56,901 nt of DNA from an uncultured Prochlorococcus sp. (GCA_902624105.1 CACNWH010000006.1:1-56901); one strand, 5' to 3'; shown: positions 1 through 9,046, counted from the first letter of the stretch. Numbers and translations: made by a program. Notes: generated by a model not told the origin, from the letters alone.

Positions 1-1
1 T

Positions 2-223
2 GAAGGTGTCGTAATTGCAAAAAGACATGGTGGATTGAACCAAACAATTACAGTCAGAAGAATTTTTCAAGGAATCGGAGTTGAGAGAATATTTATGCTA
101 CATAGTCCACAAGTTGCCTCTCTAAAAGTTGAACGTAGAGGTAAAGTAAGGAGAGCTAAGCTATTCTATTTAAGAGATAGAGTAGGTAAAGCTACTCGTG
201 TTAAACAACGCTTCGACCGTTAG
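2..223 (+). CDS. rplS: 50S ribosomal protein L19, C-terminal part
   Basis: This reading frame is open from the window edge to the TAG at 221-223, so the gene is cut by the window and its start is not visible. The visible 73 residues match the C-terminal half of bacterial L19: the [14 protein letters not shown] segment, the HSP motif, then a basic tail with [17 protein letters not shown]19 sits at the interface of the 30S and 50S ribosomal subunits. The gene is followed by tRNA-Trp after 55 bases, which places it at the head of a translation-related block. Confidence 0.96.
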   Translation, partial: EGVVIAKRHGGLNQTITVRRIFQGIGVERIFMLHSPQVASLKVERRGKVRRAKLFYLRDRVGKATRVKQRFDR

Positions 224-263
224 AGTTGTAAAGTAAATACACCCTAATGGTCAAAAAGGCGCT

Positions 264-269
264 TATAAT
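264..269 (+). promoter_or_regulatory. -10 element for tRNA-Trp
   Basis: A perfect TATAAT lies 9 bases before the first base of tRNA-Trp, the spacing expected for a start at or just before the tRNA 5' end. No convincing -35 hexamer is visible, which is common in Prochlorococcus. Inferred from sequence only. Confidence 0.5.
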
Positions 270-278
270 TATAATTAT

Positions 279-351
279 GCGCCGTTAGTTCAGTTGGTAG
301 AACGCAGGTCTCCAAAACCTGATGTCGGGGGTTCAAGTCCTCCACGGCGCG
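279..351 (+). tRNA. trnW: tRNA-Trp (anticodon CCA)
   Basis: The 73-base sequence folds as a cloverleaf. The acceptor stem GCGCCGT pairs with ACGGCGC. The anticodon stem CAGGT/ACCTG carries loop CTCCAAA with anticodon CCA at 312-314. The T arm contains GTTCAAG, and the discriminator base is G351. CCA is not encoded, as is usual in cyanobacteria. It lies between rplS and the PSHCP gene. Confidence 0.97.
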
Positions 352-388
352 TTTGAATCAACATTTTGTAATTTTATTATTTTTTGTG

Positions 389-577
389 ATGGAGTTAGAC
401 CTTCAACCTGGGGACGTAGTTAAAGTCCTAGAATCAGCCGCCTTAGGATGGGTGAGAGCGAGAGTTATCAGAGTTAAATCTGGAGGTAGAGTTGTAGTCC
501 AAAGTGATCAAGGCAGAGAATTTACTGCTAGAGGTAATCAAGTAAGACTTATTGAGCCAGCTGGTTTTAGACCTTAA
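389..577 (+). CDS. PSHCP, picocyanobacterial hyper-conserved RNA-binding protein
   Basis: This small basic protein of 62 residues starts MELDLQPGDVVKV and ends PAGFRP. I recognise it as the hyper-conserved protein reported to be essentially invariant across Prochlorococcus and marine Synechococcus and absent elsewhere. Published work describes a Tudor/SH3-like beta barrel that binds RNA and reports association with ribosomal protein L2. The sequence fits a small barrel: short beta-type stretches with Gly turns (PGD, SGGR) and scattered Arg/Lys. I chose the ATG at 389 because it gives exactly 62 residues; an upstream in-frame start at 353 would add twelve hydrophobic residues directly after the tRNA. 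The gene sits between tRNA-Trp and tRNA-Asp, which fits a role in translation or tRNA biology. Its molecular role is not settled. Confidence 0.9.
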   Translation: MELDLQPGDVVKVLESAALGWVRARVIRVKSGGRVVVQSDQGREFTARGNQVRLIEPAGFRP

Positions 578-716
578 TCTTTTTAAGAAATTAATTTACA
601 ACTTAACCACATTTAAATTCTTTAACTAACAGAATAAATTTTACTATTACAACAAAAATCTTTAGTTTTAACATCTTCTAATTTATACTGGTTAAGTAAT
701 ATCCCATTCGATTTAT

Positions 717-790
717 GGGACCGTAGTTCAACTGGTTAGAGCACCGCCCTGTCACGGCGGAAGTTGCGGGTTCGAATCCCGTCGGTCCCG
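717..790 (+). tRNA. trnD: tRNA-Asp (anticodon GTC)
   Basis: A 74-base cloverleaf. The acceptor stem GGGACCG pairs with CGGTCCC, the anticodon stem CCGCC/GGCGG carries loop CTGTCAC with anticodon GTC at 751-753, the T arm contains GTTCGAATC, and the discriminator base is G790. A TAATAT at 697-702 could be the -10 element. gltX begins 16 bases downstream, so the tRNA and the synthetase may share a transcript. Confidence 0.97.
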
Positions 791-806
791 TCCCAAAAAG
801 AATTTC

Positions 807-2243
807 TTGAAAAACCGTTTAAGACTAGCGCCAAGTCCTACAGGTCTCTTACATATAGGTACCGCTAGAACAGCTTTATTTAACTGGCTATATGCTAAAA
901 AAAACAAAGGCAAATTTTTACTGAGGATAGAAGATACAGATACATCTCGTTCTAAACACGAATTCACTAAAAATATATTAGAAGGACTAACCTGGTTAGG
1001 TTTAAATTGGGATGAAGCTCCAATAAATCAAAGTGAACGGATTGAGGTTCATAAGGAGGTTATTAAGAAACTTCTGGATCAAGGAGTTGCATATAGATGC
1101 TTCATGTCTGAAAAAGAATCGCAACAATTAAGGGAATCACAAAAAAATAATGGTTTACCTCCAAAACATGACAATAGATATAGAGACCTATCTAAAAGTA
1201 AAATTGAAAGTTTTATAAATGAAGGCAAGTCATCAGTTATTAGGTTCAAAATTGATGATGATGCCGAAATTACCTGGAATGATCAGATAAGAGGCGAAAT
1301 TAAATGGTTTGGAAAAGACCTTGGAGGAGATATGGTCTTATCTAGAAGGGCGAATGGGTACGATATCGGTTCACCTCTTTATAACTTAGCAGTTGTTATT
1401 GATGATAATTTTATGAATATTACTAACGTTATTAGGGGTGAAGATCATATTTCTAATACGGCAAAACAAATTTTAATTTATAAAGCCTTAAAGTATGAAC
1501 TCCCTAAATTTTCTCACACACCTTTGATTTTAAATAGTGAAGGGAAAAAATTGTCAAAACGCGACTCTGTTACATCTATTGATGAATTCAGAGAGATGGG
1601 TTACCTTCCTGATGCCCTTACCAACTATATGGCCCTATTAGGATGGTCTCCTAAATCCTGTGAGAATGAAATACAATCTTTAGAAAAGTTGTCGAAGACA
1701 TTCGATCTGAAAGACGTCAACAAAGCAGGTGCAAAATTTAATTGGGAGAAACTGAATTGGATCAACTCACAATATATTAAAAATATGGATTCTCATGATT
1801 TATTTAATATCATTAAAGTATTTTGGGAAAAGAAAGGATGGGAAATACCTTCTCAAAAATGGGGATTAAATTTAACACTTTTAATACAGGATTCAATTGT
1901 TGTTCTCAAAGAGGTAATCGATCAGTCAGAACCATTTTTTAAACTACCAGAAGTTGATAAAAAAGGTGTAGATTTTTTAAAAAACAACCACGTAAAATCT
2001 ATTTTGAAAGATGTAATTAATTTACTAATTACAAAAAATCAAACTATTGATCACAATGATGCTAAAGAAATAATAGATCACATTTCTGTTAAATATAAAA
2101 TCAAAAAAGGTATTTTATTAAAATCACTCAGAATAGCATTTTTCGGTTGTTTAAGCGGTCCAGATCTAATAAGAAGTTGGTTACTTTTATCAGAAAAAGG
2201 CGAAGACATATTAAGGATTAAGAAATGTTTAGACATTATTTAA
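807..2243 (+). CDS. gltX: glutamyl-tRNA synthetase
   Basis: A class I aminoacyl-tRNA synthetase of 478 residues that charges glutamate onto tRNA. In cyanobacteria, which usually lack GlnRS, the enzyme is normally non-discriminating and also supplies Glu-tRNA for tetrapyrrole synthesis. The HIGH motif appears as HIGT around residue 17 and KMSKS as KLSKR near residue 250. The N-terminal [10 protein letters not shown] is characteristic. The start is a TTG at 807; no ATG lies between the upstream tRNA and the first conserved residues. The 3' end overlaps the convergent antiporter gene by 8 bases. The upstream neighbours are tRNA-Asp and PSHCP. Confidence 0.97.
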   Translation: MKNRLRLAPSPTGLLHIGTARTALFNWLYAKKNKGKFLLRIEDTDTSRSKHEFTKNILEGLTWLGLNWDEAPINQSERIEVHKEVIKKLLDQGVAYRCFMSEKESQQLRESQKNNGLPPKHDNRYRDLSKSKIESFINEGKSSVIRFKIDDDAEITWNDQIRGEIKWFGKDLGGDMVLSRRANGYDIGSPLYNLAVVIDDNFMNITNVIRGEDHISNTAKQILIYKALKYELPKFSHTPLILNSEGKKLSKRDSVTSIDEFREMGYLPDALTNYMALLGWSPKSCENEIQSLEKLSKTFDLKDVNKAGAKFNWEKLNWINSQYIKNMDSHDLFNIIKVFWEKKGWEIPSQKWGLNLTLLIQDSIVVLKEVIDQSEPFFKLPEVDKKGVDFLKNNHVKSILKDVINLLITKNQTIDHNDAKEIIDHISVKYKIKKGILLKSLRIAFFGCLSGPDLIRSWLLLSEKGEDILRIKKCLDII

Positions 2244-3441
2244 ATTTTTCTGAATCTATAAGATTTAGGTAATTTGCAAGTGGCCTTGCTGTAAGCCCTT
2301 GTATACCTACAGTCATTAAAATTGTTAAAAAAACTAAACCTTGAAGTCTTCCTGAACCTAGTACCCCAGCTTGCTCTAATCTTATTGAAAATAATGAAGC
2401 CACTGCTGCTGTGACTATTCCTCTTGGAGCTAGCCAGGCCAAAAATATTCTTTCTTTAATATCTAATTCTTGACCAATAGTTGCTAGGGAAACAGAGATT
2501 GGTCTTACCACAACCATCATCATAAGGACACAGATCACTCCTCCCAAACCCAGAGGACTCAACTCACCCCAAGAGACATCTGAAGCTAAAAGAGGGAAAA
2601 GGACTGTAATCGCTAATTGAGCTAACTCGCTTATAAGATTATCTAACCTATCTTTATCAATCACTTCCCGTTTCCCTACAATAAATCCTGCCGCAACAGA
2701 AGCTGGCAGACCTGATTCAGGAAGGAAATATTCACAGATCCCATACACTAAAAATATTATGCCCACAGTGACTTGAAGTTCTATACCCAGTGAAGAATCA
2801 CTTTTAATTTTTTTTAAGATTTCAGATAAAATCCAGCCTGCTAAAAGTCCAATTAATACTCCTCCACCTAATCGCTGCATTAAAGCTATAAAAACTTCTT
2901 TTATTCCATGTAAATCACCTAATAAAAGTTCAAGTATTAACAACGCTAATACAGCACCTATAGGTTCTAAAACTAAACCTTCAGCTTTCAATACACTTGA
3001 TAAAGGTGAAGCAAGCTTTATTTGCTCCACCAGTGGAGATATTACAGTTGGCCCCGTAGCCAAAACTATTGAACTATAAACGGCGGCTACAGACCAAGAC
3101 AAACCTGCAAATACATGCGCTATCAAAACTCCTCCAGCTAAAGAAATAATTAATCTTAATAATGATATTCTTAAAACAGTTGTTCTTACATTGCCTTCAG
3201 GCAATTTAAGGTTTAATCCCCCTTCGAATAAAACTAAGCAAACTAATAAACCAACAATTGTCTCTAATCCTTGCCCAAGATCCAAAGGTTCAACTAATCC
3301 AAAACCTGAACGCCCAATCAACAAACCTGATAATAATAAAATTACAACGCTTGGGAATCCCGTAAGAGAAGATAATAAACGAGCTATCGCTCCTGCAAAT
3401 ACAGTTATACCCCATAGCAAGCTAAGCCTCTCAGGCGTCAT
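2236..3441 (-). CDS. Na+/H+ antiporter, CPA1 family
   Basis: A 401-residue integral membrane protein with about 11-12 hydrophobic segments. It resembles cation:proton antiporters of the CPA1 (NhaP-like) family: [10 protein letters not shown] in an early helix, [10 protein letters not shown] in a central one, and an [10 protein letters not shown] stretch corresponding to the conserved (A/G)T(D/G)P region. The C-terminal [18 protein letters not shown] segment is typical of the family. The protein ends shortly after the last helix, so no long cytosolic tail is present. It probably exchanges Na+ (or K+) for H+ across the cell membrane; ion specificity cannot be read from sequence. It converges with gltX and lies downstream of hli. 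Confidence 0.88.
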   Translation of the reverse strand: MTPERLSLLWGITVFAGAIARLLSSLTGFPSVVILLLSGLLIGRSGFGLVEPLDLGQGLETIVGLLVCLVLFEGGLNLKLPEGNVRTTVLRISLLRLIISLAGGVLIAHVFAGLSWSVAAVYSSIVLATGPTVISPLVEQIKLASPLSSVLKAEGLVLEPIGAVLALLILELLLGDLHGIKEVFIALMQRLGGGVLIGLLAGWILSEILKKIKSDSSLGIELQVTVGIIFLVYGICEYFLPESGLPASVAAGFIVGKREVIDKDRLDNLISELAQLAITVLFPLLASDVSWGELSPLGLGGVICVLMMMVVVRPISVSLATIGQELDIKERIFLAWLAPRGIVTAAVASLFSIRLEQAGVLGSGRLQGLVFLTILMTVGIQGLTARPLANYLNLIDSEKFK

Positions 3442-3554
3442 ATAGATTTCCGATAATAATTAATATCAATTTATTTGATTAAATCAACAAATATAATATT
3501 AGTCTACTCCAAAAAATATTTATTAATCTTAAAGAGAATTGCTAGATGGATGTT

Positions 3555-3734
3555 TCAAGAAGAAAATTTATTTAACAGAGTAATAAATATTAAAAGGAAG
3601 CCTATTCCAACAGTAGCCATCCTCCCATTCCAGATTTCGGCTTGAGGTGTAAAACCTCTTTTCCAAAGATTTAATTCTGCTTTATCAACAAGATTTCTTG
3701 TTTCTTGCTCCAAGTTGTTAACATTTTTATTCAT
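3555..3734 (-). CDS. hli: high-light-inducible protein (Hli/HLIP)
   Basis: A 59-residue protein with one transmembrane helix, found by reading the gap between the antiporter gene and tsaD. The Hli signature is clear: FTPQAEIWNGRMATVGIGF at about residues 28-46, where Glu and Arg of the E-x-x-N-G-R motif are the inter-helix salt-bridge and chlorophyll-ligand residues of the CAB/ELIP/HLIP superfamily, followed by a hydrophobic helix end. The N terminus is soluble and charged. Hli proteins bind chlorophyll and carotenoid and protect photosystems or assembly intermediates under excess light. The start is the ATG at 3734 and the stop is TGA at 3555-3557. It follows tsaD on the same strand with only 11 bases between them. 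Confidence 0.92.
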   Translation of the reverse strand: MNKNVNNLEQETRNLVDKAELNLWKRGFTPQAEIWNGRMATVGIGFLLIFITLLNKFSS

Positions 3735-3745
3735 TAGTTATTAAA

Positions 3746-4816
3746 TTAAAATGGTGGAATTTGATCATAAAGACACATCGCTTGATCTATTGGAAGCCTT
3801 GCAGCGACTCCAAGATTTAAAGGACTTTGAAAATCCCCTAGATTTAGCCTTGAGAGTGCTGCTGCACCAATCATCGCGGCATTATCAGTGCAAAGAGATA
3901 TAGGTGCTAAATGAACTTTAATAGATTTTTCATAAGCTTTCTCAATCATCATATTTCTTAACGTATTATTTGCAGCTACACCTCCAACAACTACAAGATT
4001 GTTTAATTTATAATCTGTGGCACAATTAAGAGATCTTTCTACAAGTACTTCAGCTACAACTCTTTGAAAACTTGCAGCTATATCATTAACAGGAATATTT
4101 ACATTGCTATCTTCTAATCTCTCTACAAGCCTTAAAACAGAAGTTTTTAATCCACTAAAAGAAAAATCATATTTCAAAAAACCACCTTTTTTATCTGAGA
4201 TTTTACACTTTGGCAAGTCATACTTGGATGAATCACCATTCTTTGCAGCTTTCTCAATGGCTGGCCCTCCAGGATAACCAAGACCTAACAATCTTCCAAC
4301 TTTATCGAAGGCCTCGCCAGCAGCATCATCATAACTTCGTCCGATTCTTAACATTTTTTTATTCTCTCCAACCTTAATTAATTCGGTGTGACCTCCACTA
4401 ACCAAAAGGACAAGGTAAGGTGGCTTGGGATAATTCTGCGAAAAGAATACCGAAGAAAGATGTCCATCGAGATGATGAACACCTAAAAATGGTTTTGAAT
4501 GAATCAGGCATAATGTTCTTGCAAATATAGATCCAATTCTTAAACATCCAATCAATCCAGGAGCAACAGTTGAGGCGATACTATCAATCTGATTAATATT
4601 AAAATTCGCATCTTTAAGTGCCTGCTCATAAACAGAAGGTATTAACTCTAGATGCTTTCTAGCTGCTAATTCAGGAACAACTCCGCCCCACTTAGAATGA
4701 TCTTTAACTTGTGAAGCGATTACATTTGAATGAATTCTATAAATTCCATCTTTATTTGATACTACAGAAACTGATGTCTCATCACAACTTGTTTCAATCG
4801 CAAGGACTAAAGCCAT
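3746..4816 (-). CDS. tsaD: tRNA N6-threonylcarbamoyladenosine transferase TsaD
   Basis: A 356-residue protein of the Kae1/Gcp/YgjD family. It transfers the threonylcarbamoyl group to A37 of ANN-decoding tRNAs (t6A). The N terminus LAIETSCDETSVSVV is the ASKHA-fold phosphate-1 motif, and HHLDGHLSS carries the two metal-binding histidines of the HxxxH motif. LVSGGHTEL and the GGPAIEKAA region follow, then LVVVGGVAANNTLR and a C-terminal CTDNAAMIG with the third metal ligand. The length is typical. It is transcribed away from psaF; the 71-base gap must hold both promoters. Confidence 0.96.
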   Translation of the reverse strand: MALVLAIETSCDETSVSVVSNKDGIYRIHSNVIASQVKDHSKWGGVVPELAARKHLELIPSVYEQALKDANFNINQIDSIASTVAPGLIGCLRIGSIFARTLCLIHSKPFLGVHHLDGHLSSVFFSQNYPKPPYLVLLVSGGHTELIKVGENKKMLRIGRSYDDAAGEAFDKVGRLLGLGYPGGPAIEKAAKNGDSSKYDLPKCKISDKKGGFLKYDFSFSGLKTSVLRLVERLEDSNVNIPVNDIAASFQRVVAEVLVERSLNCATDYKLNNLVVVGGVAANNTLRNMMIEKAYEKSIKVHLAPISLCTDNAAMIGAAALSRLNLGDFQSPLNLGVAARLPIDQAMCLYDQIPPF

Positions 4817-4887
4817 ATATTGTTTTAGAATACTTTAACTTAATAATAATTTCCTTCTTACCTAAAGAGAATTAAAGATTGCAACTT

Positions 4888-5442
4888 ATGAAATTCTTTT
4901 TTTCAATTGTAACTTCGGTTTTACTAATTATTGGAATGGCCCCATCAGCTTTTGCTGCAAAAGGTGCTGCGCTTAATGCTGATAGAGCAAGTACAGAATA
5001 TACTGCTTCCGCTCTTCAAAAATGTTCTGAGAATGCAAAGTTCTTGGAGAGGGCAAGTGCGGCAAAAACACCAAAGGACATAACTCGTTTCAATAGATAT
5101 GGTAAAGCATTATGCGGAGATGATGGACTGCCTCATCTCATTATAGGCCCACCACTAGAACCATTTGGAGCTCTCTTGAATAGAGGGCATGAAGGTGATC
5201 TTCTTATCCCAGGAGTTCTATTTATATATATTGCTGGAATAATAGGTTGGTCAGGCAGAGAATATCTTATAGAGTCAAAGAAAACTAAAGATCCTGCAGA
5301 CATGGAAATAATCATAGATCTAAAACTAGCTAGAAAATGTCTTGTTAAAGGTGCCCAATGGCCATTACTTGCAAATAGACAGGGAAGGAATGGAGATTTA
5401 AGAGAAAAAGATAAGAATATTACTGTAAATGGACCACGCTAA
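4888..5442 (+). CDS. psaF: photosystem I reaction centre subunit III (PsaF)
   Basis: A 184-residue precursor whose first ~23 residues are a signal peptide with a hydrophobic core ending in AFA, after which the mature lumenal domain begins. The body shows KCSENAKFLERA, the conserved CGDDGLPHLI block, and a transmembrane helix near LLIPGVLFIYIAGIIGWSGR. In photosystem I, PsaF lies on the lumenal side and packs with PsaJ. The ATG at 4888 gives a clean signal peptide; a TTG at 4879 would add only three residues. psaJ follows after 27 bases, the usual psaF-psaJ operon. Confidence 0.97.
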   Translation: MKFFFSIVTSVLLIIGMAPSAFAAKGAALNADRASTEYTASALQKCSENAKFLERASAAKTPKDITRFNRYGKALCGDDGLPHLIIGPPLEPFGALLNRGHEGDLLIPGVLFIYIAGIIGWSGREYLIESKKTKDPADMEIIIDLKLARKCLVKGAQWPLLANRQGRNGDLREKDKNITVNGPR

Positions 5443-5469
5443 ATCAATTAACACTATCTAATTAAAACA

Positions 5470-5604
5470 ATGTTCAAAATTTTTAATACAAAATTCATGA
5501 GATCAGCTCCAATAATAGCTGCTATTTGGCTTACTATTACAGCTGGAATCATTATTGAATTTAATAGATTTTTCCCTGATCTTCTTTTCCATCCAATGAG
5601 CTAA
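5470..5604 (+). CDS. psaJ: photosystem I reaction centre subunit IX (PsaJ)
   Basis: A 44-residue single-helix protein starting [15 protein letters not shown]. The helix runs about residues 14-30 and ends [16 protein letters not shown], the characteristic PsaJ C terminus. PsaJ is a small membrane subunit that stabilises PsaF in photosystem I and contacts peripheral chlorophyll. It lies directly downstream of psaF in the same operon and converges with gmk (17-base gap). Length and context fully match the family. Confidence 0.95.
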   Translation: MFKIFNTKFMRSAPIIAAIWLTITAGIIIEFNRFFPDLLFHPMS

Positions 5605-5621
5605 ATTAACAAAGTAATTGC

Positions 5622-6173
5622 TTAAGAAATAATTTTTAAAATCTCATCAGCTGTTTTATCTATTTCATAATTCTTTAATACATAGTCAAAATCCTTTGAG
5701 GAACTGATTTCAAAATCTGCTCTTTCAAGTCTTTGAAGTATAGATTTTTCACTATCAGTTCCTCTATTACGTATTCTCTTTTCTAACTCTTTTTTATTAG
5801 GAGGTAATAAAAATATTGAAATTGTTTCTGAAAATTTCTCTCTAACTTGACATGCTCCTTCAACCTCAATTTCTAAAATCACCTTAAATCCATTATTAAT
5901 TTTTTCTTTAATAATGTTAATAGGTGTTCCATATATATTACCTGCAAATTCTGCCCACTCAAGAAACATTTCATTCTTAATCATTTCTTTAAATTTTTTT
6001 GTAGTTAAAAAATAATAATCTTTACCATTTTCTTCACCCTCTCTAGGTTTCCTCGTCGTTGCAGAAATAGATAACCATATATTTTTATTCTTTTTTAGGA
6101 TATTTTTTACAACTGTTCCTTTACCTACTCCACTTGGTCCCGTAATAATAATTAGTTTTTTAGAGTTTTTCAT
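5622..6173 (-). CDS. gmk: guanylate kinase
   Basis: A 183-residue P-loop kinase that phosphorylates GMP to GDP. The Walker A motif is GPSGVGKGT at about residues 12-20. SATTRKPREGEENGKDYYF is the GMP-binding region, with the Ser and the two conserved Arg. WAEFAGNIYGTP and RLERADFE complete the pattern. It is normal in length. It is transcribed towards psaJ and away from the RqcH-like gene, with a 45-base divergent gap. Confidence 0.96.
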   Translation of the reverse strand: MKNSKKLIIITGPSGVGKGTVVKNILKKNKNIWLSISATTRKPREGEENGKDYYFLTTKKFKEMIKNEMFLEWAEFAGNIYGTPINIIKEKINNGFKVILEIEVEGACQVREKFSETISIFLLPPNKKELEKRIRNRGTDSEKSILQRLERADFEISSSKDFDYVLKNYEIDKTADEILKIIS

Positions 6174-6218
6174 ATGTTTATTTTTGCTGTTAAATTAGTA
6201 TCTATCGAGAGATAAATA

Positions 6219-7934
6219 ATGCTTAAAGGTGTTCCTCAAACAATGGATATAACTTCCATTAAAGCTATATTAAATAATCTATCAAATGAAATTTTACCTT
6301 CCAAATTTGAAGCTGCACAACAACCTGAGCCAAACACAATACAAATTGGTTTTAGAGGAATAAATAATTTCAATTGGATAGAAGTTTGCTGGCAAGGAGA
6401 TTGCGCAAGAATAATTAAAATTGATAGACCTGAGAAGCAAGGTAATACTAGCACCCTTGCAAGACAACTTAGTTGCGGTCTTAAATATATGGCATTAGTC
6501 TCGATAAAACAAGATAAATTCGAAAGAGTTATTCAACTAGAATTTGCAAAAAGACCAGGAGATAAAGTAAGTAAGTTTTTAATATTTGAATTAATGGGTA
6601 AACACAGCAATATTTTCTACTTAGATAAAAATCAAAAAATAATAGCTTTAGGGAAACAAATTAAATCATCTCAATCAAGTTATAGAAAGATTTCAACAGG
6701 TAATTATTATTCCCCTCCTCCTTCTAATGATTTCAAAAAGGAACCCAAAGAGGATGAAACTTTCGAAGAATGGAAAGAAAATTTATCATCATTTCCTGAA
6801 CCTCTTAAAAATTCACTTCTAAATACATATCAAGGTGTTAGCCCTATTTTAATAAAACAAATAGATCACATATCCAAATTAAAAAAATATGATTTGATGA
6901 GCAAAAATATACTTTTAATTGATGATAAATATTTAAAAGAAATTTTCATTACTTGGAAAAAATGGATAAATTGCTTTGTCAATAATAAATTTAGTTATTC
7001 ATCTTTCGATAATTATTTTTATAGCGTTTGGTTCCAAGACAATAAAGCCAATACCAAAGTTAATCTATCTAAAGAATTAAGTTATTATTATGATCATTTT
7101 TTAAAACTCAAAAAGATTGAAGAACTAGTAAAAAAAATTGACTCTCTAATTTATAAACAGTCAAATATTGAAAAAAAGAACTTTAATATTCAAAACAAAC
7201 TTCTTAAAAACTCTGAAAGTCATGAAGAGTATAAGCAAAAGGCAGATAATATTTTTTTAAACTTACAAATAAGTAAAGAAGATGTAATTGAAGCACAAAA
7301 TTTATATAAGAAATCTAAGAAACTAAAAAGATCTAAAAATCTAATTTATGATAGGCTTTCTATCTATTCTGAAAAGCTGAGAAGGCTTGATGAATTTAGT
7401 GTATTACTTGAAAATCTTAGTTCAATTAATATTGGTACTTTAAAAATTAAGATAGATTTATTAAATGAATTAAAAGAGGAGTTGTGTAGTGAATTTAATT
7501 TAAATACAAACAAAAAAAATCATACAAAACTCAAACCTATTAATAAAGATTCTAATCCTATAGAAATTAATTCCCCCGAAGGAATAGTTATACAAATAGG
7601 TAGAAATATGAGACAAAATGATTTAATTAGCTTTAAATTTTCTAAGAAACAAGATTTATGGTTTCATGCACAGGAGACCCCAGGGAGTCATGTAATTTTA
7701 AAAGCATCGACTAAAACTCCAACAGAAGCGGACATTCAAGTCTCAGCTGATATTGCAGCATTTTTTTGTAAAGCGAAAGGTAATAATAAAGTTCCAATTT
7801 CATTAGTAAAAATTAAAGACTTACAAAAAATTAAAAACGGAGGTCCTGGATGTGTTTCATTTAAAAACAGTGAAATAATTTGGGGAAATCCAACAAGAGG
7901 CAAAGAATATATTAAAAAAAATACTCAAAAATAA
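6219..7934 (+). CDS. RqcH/NEMF-family (NFACT) protein
   Basis: A 571-residue protein of the FbpA/NEMF/Tae2 family. The N-terminal ~250 residues form the NFACT-N fold (FEAAQQPEPNTIQIGFRG, KHSNIFYLD). The middle, around residues 300-400, is Lys/Glu-rich and likely coiled coil, and the C terminus carries the NFACT-R domain (DLWFHAQETPGSHVIL, near residue 485). Bacterial RqcH binds obstructed 50S subunits and recruits Ala-tRNA to add alanine tails that mark stalled nascent chains. The fibronectin-binding name often attached to this family is unlikely to matter here. The true start may be the second ATG at 6243 (MDITSIKAIL), closer to family N termini. The gene is transcribed away from gmk. Confidence 0.85.
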   Translation: MLKGVPQTMDITSIKAILNNLSNEILPSKFEAAQQPEPNTIQIGFRGINNFNWIEVCWQGDCARIIKIDRPEKQGNTSTLARQLSCGLKYMALVSIKQDKFERVIQLEFAKRPGDKVSKFLIFELMGKHSNIFYLDKNQKIIALGKQIKSSQSSYRKISTGNYYSPPPSNDFKKEPKEDETFEEWKENLSSFPEPLKNSLLNTYQGVSPILIKQIDHISKLKKYDLMSKNILLIDDKYLKEIFITWKKWINCFVNNKFSYSSFDNYFYSVWFQDNKANTKVNLSKELSYYYDHFLKLKKIEELVKKIDSLIYKQSNIEKKNFNIQNKLLKNSESHEEYKQKADNIFLNLQISKEDVIEAQNLYKKSKKLKRSKNLIYDRLSIYSEKLRRLDEFSVLLENLSSINIGTLKIKIDLLNELKEELCSEFNLNTNKKNHTKLKPINKDSNPIEINSPEGIVIQIGRNMRQNDLISFKFSKKQDLWFHAQETPGSHVILKASTKTPTEADIQVSADIAAFFCKAKGNNKVPISLVKIKDLQKIKNGGPGCVSFKNSEIIWGNPTRGKEYIKKNTQK

Positions 7935-7968
7935 ATATGTTATATAATTAGTAAAAAAATTATAGGTT

Positions 7969-8229
7969 ATGGTTGATTTTCTTTTAGGGACTCATGAGTT
8001 TTTAGGTAACCATAGTATTCCTGAATTCCTAGTAGGATATTTGTTTGGAGCTGCATTAATAATTGGAGCGCCTACAGTATTTCTATTACTTGCTTTTGTA
8101 AGTGCTCTAATGAAAACGAATGGGAAAATGGGTGGTTATAGAGAATATGAAACATATGGAGAATCCACCTTAAATGATTGTCCACCTTTTCTATTACCTG
8201 ATCCAACAAATCCGAAATATAACAAATAA
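7969..8229 (+). CDS. small membrane protein of unknown function
   Basis: An 86-residue protein I do not recognise. It has one clear transmembrane segment (about residues 22-47, VGYLFGAALIIGAPTVFLLLAFV), a short N-terminal part with two His residues, and a soluble C-terminal tail rich in Gly, Tyr and Pro that ends PDPTNPKYNK. It lies between the RqcH-like gene and tatC on the same strand, 49 bases upstream of tatC, ahead of the cytochrome b6f genes. A small thylakoid-membrane subunit or assembly factor is possible but is only inferred from size and neighbours. A TATAAT-type sequence about 30 bases before the ATG suggests its own promoter. Confidence 0.7.
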   Translation: MVDFLLGTHEFLGNHSIPEFLVGYLFGAALIIGAPTVFLLLAFVSALMKTNGKMGGYREYETYGESTLNDCPPFLLPDPTNPKYNK

Positions 8230-8278
8230 TGCTTGATCTAATTATTTTTACGAAATCAGATCAAAATTACAAGTTGAT

Positions 8279-9046
8279 ATGAGCAACGTCGATAAAAATA
8301 TAAAAGCAAGTCAAAATGAAGTTGGATCAATGACTTTTGGTGATCATTTAGAGGAATTGCGTAGCAGAATTCTTAATTCGATTTATTCAGTTTTAATTTG
8401 TATTTTTATTAGCTTACTCGTTATAAAGCCACTTATAAGATTTCTAGAAATTCCTGCTAAAGATATTCGTTTATTACAACTTGCCCCAGGTGAATTTTTA
8501 TTTGTTGCAATTAAAGTTGCTGGATATAGTGGATTAATCGTTTCATTACCTTATATTTTTTATCAAATAATCTTATTTATATCACCAGGATTAACAAATA
8601 AGGAAAAAAGTCTTCTCTTGCCCGCCTTCATTGGCTCTGGTTTTTTATTTTTAATTGGATTGATATTCTCTTGGTGGATACTAGTTCCTGCAGCCATAAG
8701 TTTTTTCGTAAGATTTGGTTCTGAGATAGTTGAGCCTTTGTGGTCTATTGAGAGATATTTTGATTTTATTTTATTGTTAATGACAAGTACCGCTTTAGCT
8801 TTTCAATTACCAGTATTACAATTCATCCTAGGATCTCTAGGTATTATTTCTACAGAGAAAATGATTTCTAATTGGAGAATTGTAGTAATTTCTTCAGCGA
8901 TCTTGTCAGCTGTTATAACTCCATCGACTGATCCTTTAACAATGTCACTTTTGTCATTATCTATAGTTTTATTGTATTTTATTGGGGCTGGGCTTACATT
9001 TTTATCTGAAACTTTTAAATCAAGAACTCTTTCATCTTTTCATTAA
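8279..9046 (+). CDS. tatC: Sec-independent protein translocase TatC
   Basis: A 255-residue protein with six transmembrane segments. It is the receptor of the twin-arginine pathway that exports folded proteins. The MTFGDHLEELRSRI segment at residues 18-31 is the hallmark cytoplasmic N-terminal motif that contacts the twin-arginine signal. YQIILFISPGLTNKEK and VLQFILGSLGI are also conserved. The Rieske protein PetC, encoded just downstream, has a twin-arginine-type leader and is a likely substrate. The 3' end overlaps the antisense DUF3067 gene by 32 bases. Confidence 0.95.
   Translation: MSNVDKNIKASQNEVGSMTFGDHLEELRSRILNSIYSVLICIFISLLVIKPLIRFLEIPAKDIRLLQLAPGEFLFVAIKVAGYSGLIVSLPYIFYQIILFISPGLTNKEKSLLLPAFIGSGFLFLIGLIFSWWILVPAAISFFVRFGSEIVEPLWSIERYFDFILLLMTSTALAFQLPVLQFILGSLGIISTEKMISNWRIVVISSAILSAVITPSTDPLTMSLLSLSIVLLYFIGAGLTFLSETFKSRTLSSFH

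Noticed and set aside
752-967. Minus-strand reading frame covering tRNA-Asp and the gltX start
   Set aside because: It translates the antisense of tRNA-Asp, giving a well-known spurious peptide, and overlaps a real gene.
3191-3445. Plus-strand frame antisense to the antiporter gene
   Set aside because: Low-complexity, very Pro/Asn-rich product with no motif; the minus-strand gene is clear.
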